DNA of 24,725 bases from Ochromonadaceae sp. CCMP2298 (taxonomy: Eukaryota > Sar > Synurophyceae > Ochromonadales > Ochromonadaceae). The notes under the pieces were generated by a model. The model made no database searches and had not been told where the DNA came from. It saw only the letters and a program-made list of their open reading frames with translations. Shown one piece after another: positions 1 through 7,505 of the stretch. Position 1 is the stretch's first letter. The number at the start of each line of letters is the position of its first letter. Position numbers and translations under genes: made by a program. Location of the stretch: contig MU633763.1 in the NCBI GenBank assembly GCA_026770595.1, positions 1 through 24,725 of the forward strand. Reading direction: 5' to 3'.

Positions 1-672
1 GCAGACGTACCCAGGTGAGACCCCGCCCGACTGAGTACATTACGCCCTCTTTTCTCTTCCTGTATTCCATTCTCACCACTTCGTCGTATGATTCCTGTCC
101 CTAACTTCCGTCTAACCCCACCAGTTCGCGGCGCATACGACAGGCTGGCTGCAGTTAGCAAGATGGCTGCCGACCCCACCTTGATCCCGGCCGTCTTCGA
201 GCCGCGACGGCTCAGGAGCGGCATCAAGTTCAGTGATCTCTCCCTGCATATCTTCCAGCAGTGCGAGATGGTCTGGTTGTGTGAGGTGATGCGGGGCGAC
301 GGTGGGCACGGCGGGTGGTGTCACCACATCCGCACCCACAAGGCGCTCGCACGCCGATACCGTCTGCCTGTCGGCGGGTTGCGGTACTGGAGCAAGCTGG
401 ACAATGATGAGTATGCCTTCCAGCAACCCATGCGCTGCGAGCCCCCGGACGAGTCCATCCTGGACCGCTACAGCATGCGCGCTGTGGGCAGGTGGAAGCA
501 GAACGTGGCTCGGGTTTTGGTAAAAGTTAAGCTGGATTATGTACCCGGCCGGCTGGCCGACATGGAAATAAGTTTCGCACACACTGATAAGTTAAGGTTA
601 CGATGTCCACGCCGCCCATCTATCTTTCGCCTCACTAGGGGTGTGGTACATAGACATAAAGGCGCCTACTGA
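1..672 (+). CDS. 3' part of a gene encoding an HTH-like, transposase-related protein (partial)
   Basis: The likely model is an exon ending at 14, an intron from 15 (donor GTGAGA) to 124 (CTAACCCCACCAG acceptor), and a second exon from 125 to a TGA at 670-672. The split codon (g + tt) keeps the open frame. The second exon has the G/C-rich third positions typical of this window up to about 515; the last 150 nt are less convincing, so the true end may differ. The centre has a segment with the pattern L-A-R-R-Y-R-L-P followed by L-R-Y-W, resembling a helix-turn-helix of transposase or homeodomain type. After a linker comes a helix-like I-L-D-R-Y-S-M-R-A-V. The same order of elements occurs in the small gene at 23842-24475. 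No catalytic domain is visible. It may be a transposon remnant, a domesticated protein or a pseudogene. The tail overlaps the ATP12 3' end on the other strand. Confidence 0.45.
15..124 (+). other. probable intron in the left-edge gene
   Basis: The sequence CCCAG|GTGAGA at 14/15 is a good donor. A pyrimidine-rich stretch ending CCCCACCAG at 124 is a good acceptor. Joining them gives phase 1 and continues the long open frame to the right. The upstream exon is almost wholly outside the window, so this is an inference. Confidence 0.4.
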
Positions 673-1657
673 GCTAATCCTCACGGCGTTGTTTAGTCTA
701 TCCATGTCGTGTCCACCCTCTACCACGCCCCAGATCTCCACCTGGAACTCCTCCTCCAGGCGGGAGGCCGCGACCATCTGCTCGAGATCGATGATTCTAC
801 ATGGAGTAGAGGAGACAGGTGGGCGGTTATCAATAGAAAGTCAAAGCGGTGCGGTGGAGGGTGGGCGATGCATGCGCTCTCAACCTACCTTGCAATGTAA
901 GCCAGAGACAGGACCAGCGACTTGGACTCCAGCGTGGCGCCCTGCAAGGCCGTCAGCGAGAAGGCGTCCATCTTCCGCAGCAGTGCGGTGACCTTCATGA
1001 TAGTCTCCTCGGGGTGGCTGATGCGCCCAGCCATGGACTCGGTAGGGGCGAGGTTAATTCCCAGCTGCGCGTTGAGCCAGTCCACAACGGGCAGAAAGTG
1101 CTGCTGCTGCTGGCCCAGCAAGACACGGTCCGCTGCAGTGGTGATGAACAGTGCTGCATCCGTGGGCAGGTACCTCACGCAGGTATTTATCACAATCTCC
1201 GGCTCTATCTGCACTTGGTCTATGGCCGTGCAGGCCAGGCCCATCATGGGCATGTTGACGGGCTGGATGCCGTTGCGCGTGTCCGTCTGCGCATCCCACT
1301 CGGCAGCAATCGATACCGCTAGCGGCAAATTGGGAAGTATGAGCGGGTTTCTGGCTGGCGTCCGAAGGGTCTTGCCGTCTAATGTAATGCCGAACTGCAG
1401 GACAGGTGGGTTTGTTGCAAGAAGCAACAAGGAAGATGAGTGGCTGAGTAGAGATCTTTCAAGGAACGAGAGCGATTACTTACCCCTATCTGATCTCCAT
1501 CTGCCATCGGCACGACATCTACTAGCTTGTAGAACCGCTTGCGCCCCGAAATAGTCTGATGGATCGAAGGCACCAACGAAAAGTGCCTCCGATCCATCAG
1601 ACGGGGCGCAAGCCGAACCCCCGCGAGGCATTTACTCGCCAACTGCAAAGGCAGCAT
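598..1657 (-). CDS. ATPAF2: ATP12, mitochondrial F1-ATPase assembly factor 2 (three exons)
   Basis: The coding exons are 1657-1484, 1394-889 and 796-598, with TAA at 600-598, giving 292 aa (human ATPAF2 is 289). ATP12 is the matrix chaperone that binds the F1 alpha subunit before alpha3-beta3 assembly. Diagnostic segments are GRKRFYK near residue 44, LDGKTLRTPA early in exon 2, AAEWDAQTDT, then LQGATLESKSLVL at the end of exon 2. The last exon has SRLEEEFQVEIWG followed by E-G-G-H-D, matching the conserved ATP12 C-terminus. Both splice junctions keep frame: phase 0 at 1484/1394, and phase 2 at 889/796 where ag + a gives Arg. The first 40 residues are rich in Arg, Leu and Ser and nearly free of acidic residues, as expected of a mitochondrial presequence. 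Met21 (1597-1595) is an alternative start. The presequence region contains a long foldback at 1537-1613. The gene is divergent from the PhyH-like gene at 1933. Confidence 0.9.
797..888 (-). other. ATP12 intron 2 (92 nt)
   Basis: On the minus strand the donor is AAG|GTAGGT (first base 888) and the acceptor CCATGTAG (last base 797). Removal joins the conserved LAYIA segment to R-I-I-D-L-E-Q-M in frame, phase 2. Confidence 0.85.
1395..1483 (-). other. ATP12 intron 1 (89 nt)
   Basis: On the minus strand the donor is GGG|GTAAGT (first base 1483) and the acceptor CTGTCCTGCAG (last base 1395). Removal joins DGDQIG to FGITLDGKTL in phase 0, restoring the conserved N-terminal strand pair of the ATP12 family. 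Confidence 0.9.
1537..1613. repeat. foldback (inverted repeat) within ATP12 exon 1
   Basis: The left arm starts GCTTGCGCCCCG at 1537 and ends near 1573. The right arm is its reverse complement and ends at 1613. The arms are about 31 bp, differing by one substitution and a six-base insertion (AAATAG) in the left arm. The loop is about nine bases. It lies wholly in the ATP12 presequence region and includes the alternative start at 1597-1595. Confidence 0.85.
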
Positions 1658-1707
1658 CGTGATCTCCGTTTCGCTCTACCGCGAGAGCAATTAAACTGTG
1701 CAGTTCC

Positions 1708-1877
1708 AGAGAATGAGGTCCCACAACACATCCACAACAACAACACATTCACACCAGCACCGCTCGGGCCCCGTACCGTAAATTTGCTCTTTTTCGGTAC
1801 GGGGCCCGGCAAATGGTGTTTGTGTGAATGTGTGGTGTGCTGTGTTGTTGTGGATGTGTTGTGGGACCTCATTCTCT
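1708..1877. repeat. 170-nt foldback (long imperfect hairpin) between divergent genes
   Basis: The left arm (1708 to about 1779) begins AGAGAATGAGGTCCCACAAC, and the right arm (about 1795-1877) ends with its reverse complement. About 34 outer base pairs and 13 inner base pairs (GGGCCCCGTACCG) are perfect. Between them the arms differ mainly by a roughly 11-13-base indel and a few substitutions. The loop is about 15 A/T-rich bases. It lies between the ATP12 start (1657, minus) and the PhyH-like start (1933, plus), so it may be in a 5' UTR. I see no clear flanking target-site duplication. It could be a MITE-like foldback, a template-switch product or a regulatory hairpin. Confidence 0.85.
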
Positions 1878-1932
1878 TCTGATTTTGTGATGTGATGTGT
1901 CTATCAGAAGTAAGTCGAAGCTCTGGCGTGCG

Positions 1933-2201
1933 ATGCTTGCGGTGGCCCTTCTTCTGCTGGGGCGCTGTACGTGCTCGCGGGTCTGGTCGGTGCCCAGAGC
2001 CCTGACAGCACCGACACAGATGCAGACAGTTCCTGTTGCAGCATGGGCACCCAGCAGGGACCTGCAAGGACACAGGGGTAGATGTAGTGTCCTATGGCAG
2101 GGAACTCAAAGCACTGGGGCAGAGAGGGAAGTTGTCATGGGGACGGAAGCTGCAGAGACTCAACAGTCGTCCTCCATGCGCGAGCGGCGACGGGTCAAGC
2201 G

Positions 2202-2232
<31 letters not shown>

Positions 2233-3497
2233 CAGATCCAGAGCCAAAGCCAACCCTTCAGCGACGATACCGGTGCCTGTGACCTAGGGGCCAGGGGCAG
2301 TGTCGGGGTCGGAGGCAGGGTTGGGGGCAGGGACAGGGCCGGTGTTGTGCCTGTGTCGGTGGAGTACCTCCGGGACCCCCACTGCGGCGCCAGCACCAAC
2401 GCACAGTACGTGCCTGTGGACGTTACGCTCACGTACCCTGCCTGCATGGTGGACAGACCCATCTCACCCCCACACGCGCTGTTCCTATCCCTCGACGATC
2501 TGTTCCCAGGTTCCCACATAGGCCAGATTTTCGACGAAAACTCCTCTTTTCGCACCGCGATAAGGGACGCCGCTAGGAAGGACTTCTCCCCTAGGGAATC
2601 GTCACCAGCCAGTCAGCAGCAGCGTGAAGGTCTGGAGGCGGTTGAGGGAGCGGGAGTGGGTGCGGGAGCTGAGCGTCAAATAAACGATCCCCGCTCTTCA
2701 GTCATGTCCAGCTGGCGTTCCCAGAATCCCTACTCAGCGATGGGAGCTGCCTTCTCTGCCCATGGGGTGGCCCTGACGGGGGTGCAGTTTGTTACCACGC
2801 TGACTGAGCTGTGCACAGGCGAGCATCCCCTGGTGAGGCCGCTGCTGAGGGGGCAGGCGCAAGGGGTGGGGGCTGGGCTGAGCAGTACGGATACAGCTGT
2901 GCTGGTAGGGGAGGCAGTGGAGGCAGCGGCGGACCTGCATGTCTTCGGATCTTGGATGGATATAGTTGGAGTGCGGGGGAGAGGTGTCGCGCACAGCTGG
3001 CACCAGGACAGTGGCCTGCACCAGATCACAGTCATGCTGGGCTTCCCACCAGAGGATGGGTACAGAGGTGAGTGGGTAGGGGTAGATAGTAAAACACGGT
3101 CAGTGGTTTGGAGCAGCGTTGATAGGCAGATCTTGTCTCTGCTGCCTGCTGTATGCTGTACACTGCACACTTACCTCATACTAACGCTTCTCCCTTACCG
3201 TACCCTTCCCTTGTTCACTCTTTCTCTTCCCCCTTAGGGCGGGGCGTATTCAGCCACGTGCTGCCCCTGAGCCACAGACTGACCAGCCACAACAGCAGCG
3301 GCCCACGGCTCTGGGGGGACCTGTCCGTGGACATGGGAACCTCTGGGCCCGTCTCAGCAGCAGTCGCAGTCCCAGCGGAGAGCGTCCTGCAGCCTGTGTA
3401 CCGTAGAGGAGGCGAGGTGATGGTGTACAGCGACAATGACGTGTTCCACAGCGCACCCGATCTCGCGCACCGACAATCGCTGTGGCGATTCATGTGA
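1933..3497 (+). CDS. phytanoyl-CoA dioxygenase-like (PhyH) Fe(II)/2-oxoglutarate oxygenase with signal peptide
   Basis: The exons are 1933-3067 and 3238-3497 (TGA), giving 464 aa. The first in-frame ATG is 1933; the frame is open further upstream but without an ATG. It encodes M-L-A-V-A-L-L-L-L-G, a likely secretory signal or anchor. Residues from about 94 hold a Gln-Ser repeat. The catalytic part is C-terminal: SWHQDSG provides the His-x-Asp iron ligands (H357, D359). The second exon supplies a distal His (H449, in DVFHSAPDLAH) and Arg residues (R457, R462) suited to binding 2-oxoglutarate. The SWHQDSG plus late H...R layout is that of the PhyH family, but the substrate cannot be predicted. 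The intron falls between the two halves of the ligand set. The remainder (residues about 115-340) is unrecognised. Family assignment is fair, function unknown. Confidence 0.72.
2209..2254 (+). repeat. hexanucleotide repeat (CAGAGC)n encoding Gln-Ser dipeptides
   Basis: About seven copies of CAGAGC, with two single-base variants near the 3' end, sit in frame in the PhyH-like gene. They encode alternating Gln and Ser with one Ile. The purity suggests recent slippage, and copy number is probably variable between individuals. Confidence 0.9.
3068..3237 (+). other. intron of the PhyH-like gene (170 nt)
   Basis: The donor is G|GTGAGT at 3068. The acceptor is a long pyrimidine tract ending TTCCCCCTTAG at 3237. 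Splicing in phase 1 (g + gg = Gly) joins EDGYRG to RGVFSHVLPLSHR and restores the C-terminal half of the oxygenase fold. It is the longest intron in the window. Confidence 0.88.
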
Positions 3498-3981
3498 GCT
3501 GGGTAGCTGGTGTGGGAAATATGTAGTAATGTATCAATATTTCTGCTGTTTGTAGTGTTAAAAAAGAAGCCTTATTTCTTGTTCCGCAGCTGCGCTTGCA
3601 GTTCCTGCTTCCCCCTCCTCTCTCCACTCACGTTGCAGTACATCCACGGCTAGTGGATTTATATACCTCTCTCCCCCCCCCCCCCCCGTGATCTTTTAAT
3701 ACCTAACACGCCCTTTTCAAAGGGAAGGCTCAGTTCCCATGTTACTGTAGGTCCCCTTTTCCAGTTTTCCAGCCGTTTTGTGTTCACCAAAGCAAAGCCA
3801 GCAAGCAAGCCTCTTGGAGAGGTCCTCTCTTTCCGCGCTTCGGTCACCAGGGCGGCACATTTGGAGCGCAAATCGATCAAGTGGGTCGACTTGTGTTGTG
3901 CAGCACAGCTGGAGCTTGTGTTGTGAGCTCGGTCAGCTCATAATTTGGAGTATTTCTCAGTAACAGTGGAGACCGCGGACC
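3498..3981. other. spacer between the PhyH-like gene and DRC11
   Basis: This 484-nt stretch between two plus-strand genes shows no supported coding sequence. It should hold the 3' UTR of the first gene and the promoter and 5' UTR of DRC11. The one notable element is an uninterrupted run of 15 C at 3673-3687. I see no convincing TATA box. Confidence 0.6.
3673..3687. repeat. homopolymer run of 15 C
   Basis: Fifteen consecutive C lie upstream of the DRC11 start. The exact length may be a sequencing uncertainty. G-rich on the minus strand, it is a slippage-prone site. Confidence 0.9.
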
Positions 3982-6678
3982 ATGGCAAACTCTACCTATG
4001 ACAACCTGTGGCAGCAGGCTATGGGCGAGCTGAGTGAACAGCTGCACGTCGAGGGTGTTGACGAGGGCGGAGGCGAGGACGGCGGTGGTCAGAACGAGGG
4101 TCCCCACGATGTCACCATCTTCCAGGCATTCCAGCACTTCGCCTGTCTTTACATCAAATACTTGCAGATCTTCCGGAAACTGGAGTACTGCTACGACTGC
4201 ATGATCCACCCCCAGAAGCGGATCGCAGTCAAGGCTGTTTTGGAATTGGTGATTCGACGAGTGCTGGAGTTGAAGGACGATCTGGTGCGGTGGAACCCCC
4301 CGAACACGTACGTGCGCATCCCGCAAGGACCCGAGGAGGCCTTTCCCTGGGAGTACGTGCACCTGGACGACATCCTGGTGGACCTCAAGCTGTCTCCGGA
4401 TATGCTGGAGATCCCCGTGCCGCGGTATTTCCGGGAGGATATTAAGCAGCAGATTGACCAGCGGGACCGCATTGTTCTGGGTTTCATGCGTTTGAAGCAC
4501 AACACGGACAAGCTTTATATCACTGACAGCTACGATTCCGCAGTGGTCGTGGAGAACATGTCTCTGCAGCGCGCTATCGAGATCATCCAGCGCAACGAGC
4601 GAGGCAGACAGGGCTTCGAGAGGGCCAACATCGTGCGCACTCTCCGGGAGAAGGAGCGCCAGGGACGCATCTTCGAGTCCACGGCGAAGGTAGAGATGGA
4701 CGTGGACCTGGCTGCCACCAACCTGCAGCGCATGCTTAAGGGCTTCATCAGCCGCACAGAGGCCACGCGGGAGCGCGAGAACGAGCTAATGTTTATAGGT
4801 ATGCGGCCACGCAGAGACAACCTGGATGTGCTAGACCACGAGCTGCAACTGGCCTACGTCAAGCGCAAGCAGGAGCAGGGGGAGAACAAGGAGTCCTACG
4901 AGAAGGCCCTGGAGGACCTCAAGGAGATCATCGCAGACGAGGAGGGGCCTGAGAAGCGCGAGGAGCTGAGGGAGGAGCGCACCTTGTGGGTGACGGACCA
5001 GATCGCGCAGGAAAAGTTTCCGGAGGATCTTGAGGATTTCTATCAGACGAAGATGTATGAGGAGCCGGTGGTTGCCGACGATGCGGGAGCCGGTGCCAAG
5101 GGCGGCAAGGACGACAAGAAGGGGGAGAAGAAGGATAAGAAGGAGGATAAGAAGGATAAGAAGGACAAGAAGAAGGGCAAGGGCGAGGATGAGGCGGAGG
5201 CGATGCCCAAGCTGCAGGGGCGCACGGAGCTCACCGACAGCATGGCCAAGTGCGTGGACGGCTTCGAGGACGTGTGGGACGGCCGCGACGAGTCAGACAA
5301 CTTCCAGCAGAAGCACGACGTGGAGCTGGGCAAGGAGGTGGTGCGCCCGGGGGTGTACGAGGAGATCCGCCAGACGGTGGACGAGATGCTGGTGATGAAC
5401 CTCAAGAAGATTAAAATGCAGGTTGCCCCTGCCACCAAAGGGAAGAAAGGGAAGAAGGGCAAAAAGGGCAAGAAGGGGAAGAAGGCGGGCAAGGGGAAGA
5501 AGAAGAAGCCTCTGCCGGGGGAGAAGATCTCTGAACTGAAGGGCCTGGACGCGGACCAGATGCTGTCCGTGCTCATCGAGAACAAGCTGGTCGTGCGCAG
5601 TCGTAACCGCACAGTGGCCAGCCTAATCGGGGATTTCAACTACCTAGGCAGCGTGCACCACAACGCAGACCGCAAGGACGAGGGCGCCTGGGAGCCCCAA
5701 GACCCCTCCGTGGCGCAGATCCGCCAGAGCCTCACCGAGTACTGCATCCTGCCCAACGGGTCGCCCGAGGTGAAGATGAACTGCAAGAAGCTGATTAAGT
5801 CGGTGATGCTGTACGGCCCCAGCGGCGCGGGCAAGACGCACGCGGTGGAGGCGGTGGCGCACGAGCTGGGCGCGCTGCTGATCCACATAAACCCAGCCAA
5901 GTTGAAGGGTCAGTTTGGGGGGAAATCGGGCCCCACCAAGCTGGTGCATATGGTTTTCACAGTCGCGAGGGACCCGGCCATGCAGCCCTGCGTGATCTAC
6001 ATCGACGAGTGCGAGCAGTTCTTCACAGGCGGCAAGAAGAGCAAGGACAAGGACGGGCCCAGCAGGTTCAAGAAGGACTTCCAGCTGTACAAAAACCAGG
6101 CCCTGGAGCCCGAGCACCGCGTGATCATCATCGGCACGAGCAAGAGCCCCGAGAACGGCGAGACCAAAGACTTCAAAGCCTTCTTCGACAAGTTCCTGTA
6201 CATGCCCTATCCCGACTACGCCTCGCGCGTGCTGATCTGGAAGCACTACCTGTTCGAGAAGATCCTCGAGGGCATGAAGCTGCCCGAGGAGACCCGCGTG
6301 GCGGGCCTGATGACGCAGGCGCAGCGCACGCAGATGGAGGACGAGATGGCGGTTAAGGTCAGGCTGGCCATGGAGCGGGTCAATATATCCTCCCTGGCGC
6401 ACGTGTCGGAGGGCTACTCCGCGGGCTCCATCGCGCGCACCGTGCGCATCGTCATCACGCCCCGCCGCGTGGCCATGGTGCGCCTGCGCCCGCTGAGCAA
6501 CTACGACTTCATCGACAACCTCTCCTTCCAAGACGTCAACTACCAAGACGACAAGGCCACCTTCATGGAGTTCACGCGCGTCATCACGGGGCTCTCCGAC
6601 AGGCGCAAGAAGGTCGAGTCCATCGTTTCCGGCGAGCCCATCGGCGGCAAGGGAGACAAGAAGGGCAAAAAGAAATAA
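3982..6678 (+). CDS. DRC11: DRC11 / IQCA1-type AAA+ protein of the nexin-dynein regulatory complex
   Basis: An uninterrupted 898-aa frame starts at ATG 3982 in a favourable context (ACCATGG). DRC11 (IQCA1 in animals, FAP82 in Chlamydomonas) is an axonemal nexin-dynein regulatory complex subunit that helps set flagellar bending. The N-terminus (S-T-Y-D-N-L-W-Q-Q) fits the family. An IQ-like motif at about residues 246-266 (LQRMLKGFISR) is followed by R-E-R-E-N-E-L-M-F-I-G-M, as in IQCA1. The AAA+ module has Walker A GPSGAGKT at 612-619 and Walker B VIYIDE at 671-676, then the family segment RVIIIGTSKSPENGETKDF. Two lysine-rich stretches (about 373-400 and 483-510) and a basic tail (GGKGDKKGKKK) are longer than I expect and account for much of the excess over human IQCA1 (822 aa). 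The gene shares this window with an inner-arm dynein heavy chain. No introns are seen. Confidence 0.9.
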   Translation: MANSTYDNLWQQAMGELSEQLHVEGVDEGGGEDGGGQNEGPHDVTIFQAFQHFACLYIKYLQIFRKLEYCYDCMIHPQKRIAVKAVLELVIRRVLELKDDLVRWNPPNTYVRIPQGPEEAFPWEYVHLDDILVDLKLSPDMLEIPVPRYFREDIKQQIDQRDRIVLGFMRLKHNTDKLYITDSYDSAVVVENMSLQRAIEIIQRNERGRQGFERANIVRTLREKERQGRIFESTAKVEMDVDLAATNLQRMLKGFISRTEATRERENELMFIGMRPRRDNLDVLDHELQLAYVKRKQEQGENKESYEKALEDLKEIIADEEGPEKREELREERTLWVTDQIAQEKFPEDLEDFYQTKMYEEPVVADDAGAGAKGGKDDKKGEKKDKKEDKKDKKDKKKGKGEDEAEAMPKLQGRTELTDSMAKCVDGFEDVWDGRDESDNFQQKHDVELGKEVVRPGVYEEIRQTVDEMLVMNLKKIKMQVAPATKGKKGKKGKKGKKGKKAGKGKKKKPLPGEKISELKGLDADQMLSVLIENKLVVRSRNRTVASLIGDFNYLGSVHHNADRKDEGAWEPQDPSVAQIRQSLTEYCILPNGSPEVKMNCKKLIKSVMLYGPSGAGKTHAVEAVAHELGALLIHINPAKLKGQFGGKSGPTKLVHMVFTVARDPAMQPCVIYIDECEQFFTGGKKSKDKDGPSRFKKDFQLYKNQALEPEHRVIIIGTSKSPENGETKDFKAFFDKFLYMPYPDYASRVLIWKHYLFEKILEGMKLPEETRVAGLMTQAQRTQMEDEMAVKVRLAMERVNISSLAHVSEGYSAGSIARTVRIVITPRRVAMVRLRPLSNYDFIDNLSFQDVNYQDDKATFMEFTRVITGLSDRRKKVESIVSGEPIGGKGDKKGKKK

Positions 6679-6917
6679 ACTAATATAATAGCAGTCACAA
6701 GTGACAATTGTATAACAAAAAACCGTGTTCATGAGCTTCCCTTATCGTATGAGAAAAACGTTATACTTGTTCCTGGCTTTGCAGCGGCCGTTTCGCTCTT
6801 GTCCCATGGCCTCCTTCCTGCGGCCGGACTACCGCCCCGTTGTACCTAACTACTGTTAACCCATTCCAGAACCCCCTGCCCCTGTCACATTGCTTGACTG
6901 CCCCCCACTTTAAGATA

Positions 6918-6962
6918 TTCCATAGGCTCTTATAACCTATGGAAATTTCCACTTTTCGGAAA
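6918..6962. repeat. adjacent small hairpins
   Basis: TTCCATAGG (6918-6926) pairs perfectly with CCTATGGAA (6936-6944) across a nine-base loop. The next bases GGAAATTTCC (6941-6950) are themselves a perfect palindrome, and ATTTCC pairs again with GGAAAT near 6957-6962. The overlapping stems could be alternative structures. Role unknown. Confidence 0.75.
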
Positions 6963-7299
6963 TAGCTCGCTATATAGAAACCGACTAAACTTGGGGAGTA
7001 TCTGAAAAGAAGAGCTCGCGGAAGTAATAGTCGTAGTCCCCATGCGTCGTTTGTGTAAATTTTGTATTTTATCTGTGCCAAAAATGTTGGTATAGCGAAG
7101 AGGATCAGGCTCAATGGCTCACTTTCTCTTGCTCTCTATTAGTCATATTACTTTTTTTGTGTGTCTGTTACTTTTTGGGGTAGTTTTGCAAGCGTAATTC
7201 GCTCGAACTAATCGAACTAATTACCTTGTGAACGAATTTGGTGAACGAACTCTCCTTGCTACAACACCAATCCCAAAAAATCACATGTGATGGGATGGC

Positions 7300-7323
7300 A
7301 ATGAGGGTGTGCACACCCTCATT
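7300..7323. repeat. 24-bp perfect palindrome
   Basis: AATGAGGGTGTG is followed at once by its exact reverse complement, centred between 7311 and 7312. A 10-bp palindrome TCACATGTGA sits just upstream at 7281-7290. The position, about 185 nt upstream of the ATG at 7506, suits a dimeric transcription-factor site, but that is an inference. Confidence 0.85.
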
Positions 7324-7505
7324 TGGTCATCACATTCCATCCATTTTTCTTTCATCGTCACGGCAGAAAACTTAATCAGCCACTCACAGGAAACTATACA
7401 GTTATTGGAGATCATTCCACAGTATAGGCATCTCTTCGAACCTTGCAGTCAGAAGTCTGTGTGTGTGATTGAGCCTGCCCGTTTGTTCGCGTGGCTTGGC
7501 GTAGG

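Larger units (their letters stand above)
6679..7505. other. long spacer between DRC11 and the signal-peptide protein
   Basis: I find no convincing gene in these 827 nt. A 117-codon minus-strand frame at 6761-7114 lacks the G/C-rich third positions of real genes here and has no recognisable domain. The spacer holds adjacent hairpins at 6918-6962, a 24-bp perfect palindrome at 7300-7323, and short direct repeats (TCGAACTAAT twice near 7203-7220, GTGAACGAA twice near 7228-7248). The right part is presumably the promoter of the gene at 7506. Confidence 0.6.

Noticed and set aside
6761-7114. 117-codon minus-strand frame as a gene.
   Set aside because: No G/C-biased third positions, no recognisable domain, and it sits in A/T-rich spacer sequence with hairpins.
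7491-7505. GTG at 7491 as the start of the signal-peptide gene, and GTG at 1897 for the PhyH-like gene.
   Set aside because: Nuclear eukaryotic genes normally start at ATG. In-frame ATGs at 7506 and 1933 both begin sensible signal peptides.
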